From Colwellia sp. Arc7-D (GTDB taxonomy: Bacteria; Pseudomonadota; Gammaproteobacteria; Enterobacterales; Alteromonadaceae), in NCBI RefSeq assembly GCF_003061515.1, contig NZ_CP028924.1, positions 2,604,001 through 2,668,000 of the forward strand: DNA of 64,000 nucleotides, given 5' to 3'. Shown here piece after piece: positions 57,226 through 64,000 of this stretch; position 1 is the first letter of the stretch; each line of letters opens with the position of its first letter. The notes under the pieces were generated by a model, which searched no databases, had not been told where the DNA came from, and saw only the letters and a list, made by a program, of their open reading frames with translations. Both the position numbers and the translations under genes were made by a program.

Positions 57226-57276
57226 AATTTATAATGATATTAGATAAGACTATTTCCTTAACTAGTCAAACTAAAT

Positions 57277-57311
57277 AGGGCCAGACCAATAAAGAATTTC
57301 TCTTTGGCCCT
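57277..57311 (+). terminator. DUF3297 gene terminator
   Basis: AGGGCCA (57277-57283) pairs with TGGCCCT (57305-57311), followed by TTCAAATTTT; 52 bp after the stop. Confidence 0.7.
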
Positions 57312-57312
57312 T

Positions 57313-57358
57313 TCAAATTTTCCCATCAAATTTTCCCATCAAATTTTCCCATCAAATT
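57313..57358 (+). repeat. 13-bp tandem repeat, 3.5 copies
   Basis: TCAAATTTTCCCA repeated exactly at 57313, 57326 and 57339, with a partial fourth copy from 57352. It directly follows the hairpin. Confidence 0.85.
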
Positions 57359-57441
57359 AGTATCTATAATTATTTTCAATTTGAACCCAGCTACGGCTAA
57401 CGCTAAAAATATTAAATTAGTCGCTTACAATTTCTTTTTAA

Positions 57442-57999
57442 ATGGCTTTCAAAACGAATAGATATTCGTATTACAGACCAGTGAATATGCCCTCAAAACA
57501 GGCCAATTTTAAATTTATATGCTTATTTATAGACAGCTTATCTGTTAACAACCTATTTGCACTCAACGCAGCAATATCGTTAGCAAGAGTTGGGAAGCAA
57601 GAAAAAGGTTTTGCGGTTGTTGCTGATGAAGTTTGAAGTTTGGCAGGTCGCCCCAAAACCTCTACTCAAGATATCAGCAATTAAATTGACAACTTGCAAA
57701 TCGATGTAAATAAAGCAGTAGAAACACTGGATGCCAATAAAAATTCAATTACCAATACTATAGATAAAACAAGCACTAGCTTCGAAAGACTCTCTCAAAC
57801 AAAAGCAAGTATCGAAATAATGAGCGAAAGTATAGATCAGGTAGCAATAGCAGCCAAAAAACAAGAACTTGCAGAAGAAGATATTAAGATTCGCTTACTA
57901 TCAATTTAAGATAGTAGTATTGCCTTAGCTGAGTTAGGGCAGAAATTACAAAAAATAGTATTGACTCCAAAGTGGTCGCTGAATAGATTAAAGTGCTAA
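57442..57999 (+). pseudogene. Decayed methyl-accepting chemotaxis protein (C-terminal remnant)
   Basis: One frame, with no frameshift, reads the MCP hairpin tip NNLFALNAAISLARVGKQ and EKGFAVVADEV, then stop, SLAGRPKTSTQDISN, stop, IDNLQIDVNKAVETLDANK onward, stop, and the MCP-like C-terminal DSSIALAELGQKLQKIV to a final stop at 57999. In-frame stops are at 57634-57636, 57682-57684 and 57907-57909; the first falls where MCPs have an Arg after VADEV. The ligand-binding and membrane part is missing. So this is a deletion remnant with point decay. Confidence 0.85.
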
Positions 58000-58028
58000 G
58001 ATATTTAATTTATTGGCGTTAGTTAACA

Positions 58029-58778
58029 ATGACAACACAAAGCAACCAAAACAGTCAAAACAGTCAAAACAATCAACATACACCTAAAGTGGCGCTAATT
58101 ATTGGCGCTAGCGGTTTAGTCGGGCAGCATTTGTTGTTAAAATTATTAGCCAGTAACCATTACAGTCAAGTGATTGCCTTGGTGCGTAATCCGCTGCCAA
58201 TTAGCCACACTAAACTGATACAAAAGAAAATCGATTTCGAAAATTTAGCTAACGAGTTAAGTCAATTATCACAGCCTTTAATAAAGCAGGAAAACACCTC
58301 GGATAAAGAAAATTTTCCATCAAAAGTTGATCATATATTTTTTACGTTAGGCAGTACGATAAAAAAAGCAGGCTCTAAATCAGCCTTTAATCAAATTGAT
58401 TATTTATACCCTTTAATTATCGCCAAGCACTTTTACCAACAACACACCGCGTTATTTGCCATCGTAACGGCTATGGCAGCTAATGAATCCTCTTCGCTAT
58501 TTTATAATCAAGTTAAAGGAAAAGTAGAGTTAGCGTTACGTGATATTGGTTATCAACATCTTGGGCTATTTCGCCCTTCAATGTTAGCGGGTCATCGTGA
58601 TGAGTTTAGGCTTGGTGAGCAATTAGGAAGCCTAATAATGAAAGCGTTCGCTTTTATGATCCCTAAAAAGTATCAGTTGATTCAAGCAGAAAAGGTGGCA
58701 AATGCTATGTTAGCTTACGCTGAGCATCCGCCATCAGGTATTACAATTATTCAGTCAGATCAGCTGCAAAGTTACTAA
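58029..58778 (+). CDS. NAD(P)-binding Rossmann-fold oxidoreductase (HTATIP2-like)
   Basis: 249 residues. The nucleotide-binding motif is VALIIGASGLVGQHLL (about 21-36). VDHIFFTLGSTIKKAGSK, VTAMAANESSSLFYNQVKGK and GLFRPSMLAGHRDEFRLGE match the atypical short-chain NAD(P)-binding proteins near HTATIP2/YbjT. Substrate unknown. The N terminus is an odd Ser/Asn/Gln repeat (TQSNQNSQNSQNNQH) encoded by three 9-bp units. The 3' end overlaps the convergent acetyltransferase by 32 nt. Confidence 0.85.
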   Translation: MTTQSNQNSQNSQNNQHTPKVALIIGASGLVGQHLLLKLLASNHYSQVIALVRNPLPISHTKLIQKKIDFENLANELSQLSQPLIKQENTSDKENFPSKVDHIFFTLGSTIKKAGSKSAFNQIDYLYPLIIAKHFYQQHTALFAIVTAMAANESSSLFYNQVKGKVELALRDIGYQHLGLFRPSMLAGHRDEFRLGEQLGSLIMKAFAFMIPKKYQLIQAEKVANAMLAYAEHPPSGITIIQSDQLQSY

Positions 58779-59238
58779 GGGTTTTACCTGTCATACGATA
58801 ACCAACCCACTCTTCTTGCGCGACAGCTCCTAGAGAATGATAAAACTCTCTTGAAGGCGTATTCCAATCTAGGCAACTCCACTCAAATCTTGCGCAATCT
58901 TTTTCAACAGCAATTTTAGCCATTGCTTTTAGAAGTTTAACACCTGCACCTTTGCCTCGAAACTCTGGCATTACGTATAAGTCTTCTAGATAAAGGCCCG
59001 ATTTTGCTAACCAAGTAGAATAATTAAAAAAGTAAATAGCTGAGCCAACCGGCACACCATCAAGTTCACAAATTAAAGCATAAACATGACTATTTTCAGT
59101 AAAAATACTGTCTTTAATCGTTTGCTCTGTCGCGAGTACTTCGTGTTCAGCTTTTTCATAAATAGCGAGATCGATAATAAATTTAAATAATATACTAGTA
59201 TCTTCTGCTGTTGCTTTTCTTACGACTAAATTGCTCAC
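58747..59238 (-). CDS. GNAT acetyltransferase (diamine/SSAT-like)
   Basis: 163 residues. AIYEKAEHEVLATE, AIYFFNYSTWLAKSGLYLED, LYVMPEFRGKGAGVKLL (acetyl-CoA loop RGKGAG) and RFEWSCLDWNTPSREFYHSL match the spermidine/spermine-type N-acetyltransferases (SSAT-like branch of GNAT). Diamine or amino-acid substrates are likely; no substrate is proved. The 3' end overlaps the convergent oxidoreductase gene. Confidence 0.88.
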   Translation of the reverse strand: MSNLVVRKATAEDTSILFKFIIDLAIYEKAEHEVLATEQTIKDSIFTENSHVYALICELDGVPVGSAIYFFNYSTWLAKSGLYLEDLYVMPEFRGKGAGVKLLKAMAKIAVEKDCARFEWSCLDWNTPSREFYHSLGAVAQEEWVGYRMTGKTLSNFAADLTE

Positions 59239-59299
59239 GTTTATTCCTGATTAATTTTTTTGTTGGCTGAATAGTAAATGCATATAATATTAAATACCA

Positions 59300-60193
59300 T
59301 TATTGATTACTCAGCGCGTGCTGAGCTCGTAAAATTATAGCGTTTGAGAACGCTTTAAATACTCCTTTTAGTAATACCCAATGATGCCAGTATAGTGGTC
59401 TTACAATGGTATGTTCTGGCAATAAATTGATCAGCTCTCCTGAGGCAAGTTCTGCTTGTATTTGCAACTTTGGGATCAAGCAATATGCAATGCCGTGTTT
59501 AGCAAAGTTAACAAAAGCCTCTGAAGACCTTACAGTATGGCATGGGTAAGCGCCTCCTTTTAAGCCAAAAATGCGCTCAATATATTTAATATGCATATCA
59601 TCTTTTTGATCATAAGCTACAGCCGGTGCTGTCGCCAGTGCCTGAACATTAATACCCTGAGGAAAATAGCGTGAAATGAAGCCAGGGGAAGCGACTAATA
59701 AATACTGCATATCGCCTAGTTTTTCTAATGTACAACCGGGTAAAGCTTGAGCATGGGTACTCAAGGCACCAAAAACCTCCCCGTCTTTTAAATAATTAAT
59801 GGTTCTATTTTCATCAGCAAGACGAAAATTCACGGCAAGATTATATTCATGACAAACATCACCAATGGCAGGAATTAACCAAGTAGCTAGGCTATCTGCA
59901 TTACTGGCAATATTCGCTGTTATAGTTTCATTTTTTTTATCACCAGAAAGATCAGGAATAATATCCTGTTCGAGTAATTTAACTTGTTGATAATGAGCTA
60001 GTAATTTTTTACCAATATGGGTAGCTACTATAGGCTGAGATCGGATTAATACGGGCTGACCTATAGCATGCTCTAAGCTTTTAATCCGCTGAGATACTGC
60101 CGATTGTGTAATAGCTAAAACTGATGCCGCTTTATCAAAATTTTGTTCATCGACCACCACACTCAGTGCATGCAACAATTTGTAATCTAGCAA
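59300..60193 (-). CDS. argP: LysR-family regulator ArgP (IciA-like)
   Basis: 297 residues. The N-terminal winged helix has FDKAASVLAITQSAVSQRIK then SLEHAIGQPVLIRSQP, the ArgP/IciA pattern. The effector domain follows, with ANIASNADSLATWLIPA. ArgP senses arginine and lysine and activates argO. The divergent position with argO, separated by 151 bp, is the classic arrangement and supports this assignment over a generic LysR. Confidence 0.92.
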   Translation of the reverse strand: MLDYKLLHALSVVVDEQNFDKAASVLAITQSAVSQRIKSLEHAIGQPVLIRSQPIVATHIGKKLLAHYQQVKLLEQDIIPDLSGDKKNETITANIASNADSLATWLIPAIGDVCHEYNLAVNFRLADENRTINYLKDGEVFGALSTHAQALPGCTLEKLGDMQYLLVASPGFISRYFPQGINVQALATAPAVAYDQKDDMHIKYIERIFGLKGGAYPCHTVRSSEAFVNFAKHGIAYCLIPKLQIQAELASGELINLLPEHTIVRPLYWHHWVLLKGVFKAFSNAIILRAQHALSNQ

Positions 60194-60344
60194 GGCTACT
60201 TACTCCTATATCGTAATTAATTTAATTACCGCACTCAACATTAGCAAAACTAATCAAAGATGAAAAACATTAATTATATTTATATATCATTGTAAGTTAA
60301 ATTAACCATATTCGCTCAACAGACAATAATATTTAGGTGCAAAA

Positions 60345-60959
60345 ATGTTTTCCCCACTTCTTCAAGGCCTGTTTTTAGGAAGTAGTATGATTATTCCGCT
60401 TGGTGCGCAAAATTCTCATGTACTTAATCATGGTATCAACAGAAATCATCACTTTTTAGCGGCCTCAGTGTGTATGCTATGTGATGTAATACTTATTGCA
60501 CTGGGTGTGTTTGGTGGTGCTAAGCTTATTGCTACTTCACCAAACTTAGTAATAGCTATTTCTTGGGGAGGGATATTGTTTTTATGTGGATATGCCGCAA
60601 TGTCTTTTCGCCAAGCTTGGCTTAATAACTATCATAAATTGCAAAACAAAGCGGTAAAAGCAAATAATAAACCTTGGCTAGTTATTGCTTCTACATTAGC
60701 TGTAACACTATTAAACCCACATGTTTATCTAGATACTGTATTAATATTGGGTAGTGTAGGAGGAAAATTCGAGGGTAATGAAAAAGTCGCTTTTGCTTTA
60801 GGTACTATGTTGGCATCTATACTTTGGTTTTATAGTTTAGCGGGAGCCGCAGCTAAAATGTCACCTTGGTTGAATCAAGCTAAGATTAAAAGAATGATAG
60901 ACATAGTCGTTGGGCTAATTATGTGCGCAATAGCGTGGTCATTATTTAAGAGCTTATAG
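60345..60959 (+). CDS. argO: Arginine/lysine exporter ArgO (LysE family)
   Basis: 204-residue inner-membrane exporter with about six membrane segments. LGSSMIIPLGAQNSHVLNHG is the LysE/ArgO signature, and LLNPHVYLDTVLILGSVGGK is the second conserved block. Exports basic amino acids and is expected to be switched on by ArgP when arginine or lysine rises. The 151-bp gap to argP should hold the ArgP site; I did not identify it. A 4-bp gap separates its end from the convergent gene at 60964. Confidence 0.92.
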   Translation: MFSPLLQGLFLGSSMIIPLGAQNSHVLNHGINRNHHFLAASVCMLCDVILIALGVFGGAKLIATSPNLVIAISWGGILFLCGYAAMSFRQAWLNNYHKLQNKAVKANNKPWLVIASTLAVTLLNPHVYLDTVLILGSVGGKFEGNEKVAFALGTMLASILWFYSLAGAAAKMSPWLNQAKIKRMIDIVVGLIMCAIAWSLFKSL

Positions 60960-60963
60960 TGAA

Positions 60964-61305
60964 CTAGGCAAGTCTTTTGCGCCAATTTCCACCATGATAC
61001 AAGGTGCAATTCTCCTCGCTGTCTAGCTCTATTTGATTTTGTGCATTTTTTAACTCAACACCAATATCAACCAGACTTTTAGTAATCATTATCGCTAAGC
61101 TATCCTTATTACTTGATTTTAAATAATGCGCTAGCTTGGCGTTACGATCAAAAACACAAACAACTTTTAAGCTTTCAGGAAAGTTATCAAAATTAACGGT
61201 ATGGGTTAACCATTCAAAGCCATCAATATCTTCTAGCGCTGAATGACAAACTTGAGTGAGTGCTTTAACAATCTGATTATCTAATTTTTTATCTGATTTA
61301 CGCAT
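60964..61305 (-). CDS. Conserved hypothetical protein
   Basis: 113 residues. KLDNQIVKALTQVCHSALED, IDGFEWLTHTVNFDNFPES and LKVVCVFDRNA are similar, from memory, to small proteins of Pseudoalteromonas and Shewanella sometimes labelled Fis-family, but no Fis helix-turn-helix is visible here. Function unknown. The tail YHGGNWRKRLA is basic. Single gene, convergent with argO. Confidence 0.7.
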   Translation of the reverse strand: MRKSDKKLDNQIVKALTQVCHSALEDIDGFEWLTHTVNFDNFPESLKVVCVFDRNAKLAHYLKSSNKDSLAIMITKSLVDIGVELKNAQNQIELDSEENCTLYHGGNWRKRLA

Positions 61306-61661
61306 TGGTTCTCAACATAATTTTGTAACATCATGGGCTAATTTAATTTTAGCTTGCATTTATACAGTATCTATAAAAAATATTATACACGGCTTTTTTA
61401 ATGGGTGTTTAAATCAAGCACAACAACACCGCTGTCCCACCCCTTATTGAGAAAGCGAATAAGATATTTAAGGTGAATAATTTACCTTGAAACAGTAACT
61501 AAGTTAATTAAAAAACATACTATGTTAATCATTAATTTATAGCTATTTTAGGTTAAATTAATTCAACTATAAGTAAATAATATCTTTATGAAAATAACAT
61601 ATTTTCAGGCATAATTAGTACTCCTGTTATGGCAATAAACTGAAAGGAGCAGAGGATATAA
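61306..61661. other. 356-bp intergenic region
   Basis: Between divergent genes at 60964 and 61662. AT-rich; nothing recognisable apart from the ribosome site GGAGCAGAGG before 61662. Confidence 0.4.
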
Positions 61662-63035
61662 GTGAAAAACACCAAACTTACTCAAGACGAAAACCTATCC
61701 ATAAAGGTCAGCTACCAGTTATTGCCGAATGATCATCAACGACTAGATTTATACTTTTCTTTGCCGGTTGAAATGGGTATTGGTCCTAAAACCTTAGCCG
61801 AAGAACATTACTTTCATAGCAGTATTGAAAGCCACAGCGCCTATTACTCAGACCAGCTGCACATACCATTAGTGAGAAGCCGCTTTATCAGTCAAACAAA
61901 AGGTGAGCAAAGTGATTATCGGCTTAACCTTAATTTATTTTCTTATCAAATTAGAATCGCTCTCGATAATGATATAAAACAAACCATTAAACTTAGAGAA
62001 AGTGAAAGCTTTTATCCTCAAGCTATCGTACTAGCTGAACAAATTTCAGGTTTATTAAAAAAGCTAAGAAGGTACACTCCACCTGATAAAAAATTAAGCC
62101 CTTTTTTTGAAAATGCTGATAATTATCTTAGCTGGCAAGTAGAGCAGTCTTTTTTAAGGCTATTATCTCGTGGCCCTAAAAGTAGCGACTTTACCACTGA
62201 GAGAAACTTTTTATTTGCTCTTTGCCGCAGTGAGAATGAGTACCGAGAAACAAACCAATATAACTCGCAAACAACCTTAGATGATCCTAATCGTATTACC
62301 AATAAAATGCGTTTGCTACAAAGGCTAATTGAATACGGCGTAGTATTGCAGCAAGAAGTTAAAAGCCTTAATCAAAATTTAAAACGTATTGTTAGTGGCT
62401 CAGTAACGACCATTATTATGGCTTTTGTCATGATGTTAGTGCTCAATGCGCGTGCTAACTTTACTGAAGTCACTATTGCTCTAGTGGGCATGTTAGGTTT
62501 TATTTATGGATTAAGGGAAATATTTAAAGATGATATTACCCGAGTCATTTGGCGAAGCATTCAAAGAGGCTTACCCAAGTGGAGAAATATATACACCAAC
62601 AGTGTTAATAAAACTCGCATTGCAAGCCAAACCATTTGGCTAGAATACATACGAGATAAAGATTTACCCAAACAAGTTAATAAGTTATTTCAAAATAGGC
62701 GTCATCAAAACAAACAGGCAGCGCAATTACTGCATTTTAGAAGTGACACTAAGGTAAATGCAAAAAGCTTTATGCCCGGCTACGATGAAATCCAACAACG
62801 TATATTTTTTAACCTTACCCCCTTTATTCGTTTTCTAAAAAAAGGTGAAGGTCGCTTATATTCGCTCGATGGCAGTAAAATAACAAAACAAGCGGTTGAG
62901 CGTCGCTACCAAATAAACGTGGTATTAATGCAAACAGATAAACAAGATTTGCAACGTATGCAAAGATATAAAATAACCTTGAACCGTTCAACTATTGTTA
63001 ATATTGAAGCAATGAAAGCCGATGACGATGATTAA
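61662..63035 (+). CDS. Large hypothetical protein with a membrane hairpin
   Basis: 457 residues; I do not recognise it. The N-terminal two thirds are soluble and charged, with LDLYFSLPVEMGIGPKTLAE and a poly-helical middle (LQRLIEYGVVLQQEVKSLNQ). Two hydrophobic segments (about 248-265 and 271-290: TTIIMAFVMMLVL and IALVGMLGFIYGL) form a hairpin. A basic C-terminal domain follows, ending MKADDDD. The start is GTG 61662 with GAGG 7-10 nt upstream. No catalytic motif is seen. It lies by itself, convergent with fdhD. Confidence 0.75.
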   Translation: MKNTKLTQDENLSIKVSYQLLPNDHQRLDLYFSLPVEMGIGPKTLAEEHYFHSSIESHSAYYSDQLHIPLVRSRFISQTKGEQSDYRLNLNLFSYQIRIALDNDIKQTIKLRESESFYPQAIVLAEQISGLLKKLRRYTPPDKKLSPFFENADNYLSWQVEQSFLRLLSRGPKSSDFTTERNFLFALCRSENEYRETNQYNSQTTLDDPNRITNKMRLLQRLIEYGVVLQQEVKSLNQNLKRIVSGSVTTIIMAFVMMLVLNARANFTEVTIALVGMLGFIYGLREIFKDDITRVIWRSIQRGLPKWRNIYTNSVNKTRIASQTIWLEYIRDKDLPKQVNKLFQNRRHQNKQAAQLLHFRSDTKVNAKSFMPGYDEIQQRIFFNLTPFIRFLKKGEGRLYSLDGSKITKQAVERRYQINVVLMQTDKQDLQRMQRYKITLNRSTIVNIEAMKADDDD

Positions 63036-63070
63036 CACTAAGGTAAATGCTATTAGGGTCGTTATTGCCT

Positions 63071-63982
63071 TTAACCTTTTTCGACCAAAGGCATCAAACG
63101 CCAATCGCCGTGATAAAGGTTAAAACTACTGTTTTTAGTGAAACCAATTAACGTTAAATTAAATCTTTTAGCGGCTAAAATTGCTAATTCAGAAGGTGCG
63201 CCAACCGCAATTAACACAGCAACGCCAGCCATAACCGTTTTTTGTACGATCTCAAAGCTTATACGGCCACTCACTAAAATACTGTATTGAGACTGACTAA
63301 TATGGCGATGCATTAAGCTCGCGCCAAGTAATTTATCTAATGCATTGTGACGACCAATGTCTTCCTTTATATCGACCAGCACTCCTTGCTTATTAAATAA
63401 AGCTGCAGCATGAGAGCCACCCGTTTGTACAAATTGAGACTGCGCTGCTCGCATAATTTTTGGCATAGCAGAAATAACCTCAAACGCTAACCAATGTTGG
63501 TTTTCATCTAAGCTTGGTGGGGTTTTCATTTCCAATGACTTCAACGAGGTAGTACCACACAAGCCACAACTACTATAAGTTACTTGAAAACGCTCAAGTG
63601 ATTTAATATCCGGTATAACCCCAGCTTTTAGTTTAACTTCCCATTGATTTTCAATACTGACTTCACTTGAAGCTTGATCATCTAGCTGTTCAGGTAAAAT
63701 ACTGTCAATTTGTTGAAAGTGCTGAATAACGGCTTCTGATTGTAACAAACCGATGATCAGAGATTTATCGTCACCCGGCGTGCGCATAGTAATGGAAAAT
63801 ATTTGGCTTTGATAAGGTTCGTCATTACCTAGCTGCCATTTCAAACGTATTTGTAACGGTTGCTCTATTATGACTTGATCTAGCTGCAGAGTTTTACCTT
63901 CTGCACTATATCGAAACTTGGTCAGTTCTTTTGTCGCAAGACTTGCTGGAGGGTGTTGCTGTTTAGTAATGTTTTTGCCCAT
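63071..63982 (-). CDS. fdhD: Formate dehydrogenase accessory sulfurtransferase FdhD
   Basis: 303 residues. FdhD passes sulfur from IscS to the molybdenum cofactor of formate dehydrogenases. Visible are ITMRTPGDDKSLIIGLL, the essential CxxC in TYSSCGLCGTTSL, GGSHAAALFNKQG and EDIGRHNALDKLLG (cofactor-binding), and VSGRISFEIVQKTVMAGV. ATG 63982 is 18 nt from the window edge; upstream control is not visible. It implies a formate dehydrogenase elsewhere in the genome. Confidence 0.95.
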   Translation of the reverse strand: MGKNITKQQHPPASLATKELTKFRYSAEGKTLQLDQVIIEQPLQIRLKWQLGNDEPYQSQIFSITMRTPGDDKSLIIGLLQSEAVIQHFQQIDSILPEQLDDQASSEVSIENQWEVKLKAGVIPDIKSLERFQVTYSSCGLCGTTSLKSLEMKTPPSLDENQHWLAFEVISAMPKIMRAAQSQFVQTGGSHAAALFNKQGVLVDIKEDIGRHNALDKLLGASLMHRHISQSQYSILVSGRISFEIVQKTVMAGVAVLIAVGAPSELAILAAKRFNLTLIGFTKNSSFNLYHGDWRLMPLVEKG

Positions 63983-64000
63983 AGCAAAATAAAACCTTTA

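Overview
The window is AT-rich DNA from a marine gammaproteobacterium of the Alteromonadales, most likely a Colwelliaceae member (Colwellia/Thalassotalea type). That placement is inference. It rests on the long-form hisGDCBHAFI operon with a poly-His leader, the recR/htpG/adk neighbourhood, TonB-dependent receptors paired with a tryptophan-halogenase-like flavoprotein, and the protein sequences themselves. No tRNA, rRNA, CRISPR array, transposase or phage module was seen.

Layout. 1-1004 (-): the start of a YoaA/DinG-type helicase, preceded by a small frameshifted gene. 1269-8772 (+): complete histidine operon with leader peptide, attenuator and 3' terminator. 8990-12894: a small unknown gene, a GAF-GGDEF-EAL cyclic-di-GMP protein, an ElaA-type acetyltransferase and a MAPEG protein. 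13181-19082: exported MsrA, adk, htpG with a heat-shock-type promoter, an MFS gene on the opposite strand, and recR. 19312-21164: an MFS transporter closely followed by peptide deformylase.

21192-50705 is dominated by a maltodextrin/starch utilisation locus in two convergent halves. The + half (21336-31893) holds an inner-membrane maltose-type transporter, a divergent LacI-type regulator, glycogen/maltodextrin phosphorylase, 4-alpha-glucanotransferase and a lipoprotein alpha-amylase. The - half (38136-50401) holds a TonB-dependent receptor, a tryptophan-halogenase-like protein, a second TonB-dependent receptor and a large lipoprotein pullulanase with three C-terminal repeat modules. Seven near-identical operators (core ATACGTAT, four of them the identical 14-mer TGAATACGTATGCA) lie in front of the transporter, the regulator/phosphorylase pair and both receptors. 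They tie the two halves into one inferred regulon. The likely flow is: pullulanase and amylase cut starch or pullulan outside the cytoplasm, the receptors import oligosaccharides across the outer membrane, the MFS protein carries maltose/maltodextrin across the inner membrane, and GlgP/MalQ convert it to glucose-1-phosphate and glucose.

Between the halves (32-37 kb) lie unrelated genes: a small unknown gene behind a perfect inverted repeat, an HPP-family gene frameshifted exactly in its signature motif, a 12-bp tandem repeat, a PH-domain protein, a GST and a U32-family protein. 50987-64000 carries housekeeping and accessory genes: lgt, a viroplasmin-RNase HI fusion, an Hsp70-like yegD, an exported-sensor GGDEF protein, a DUF3297 gene, a decayed chemoreceptor remnant, an oxidoreductase, an acetyltransferase, the divergent argP/argO pair, two unknown genes and fdhD.
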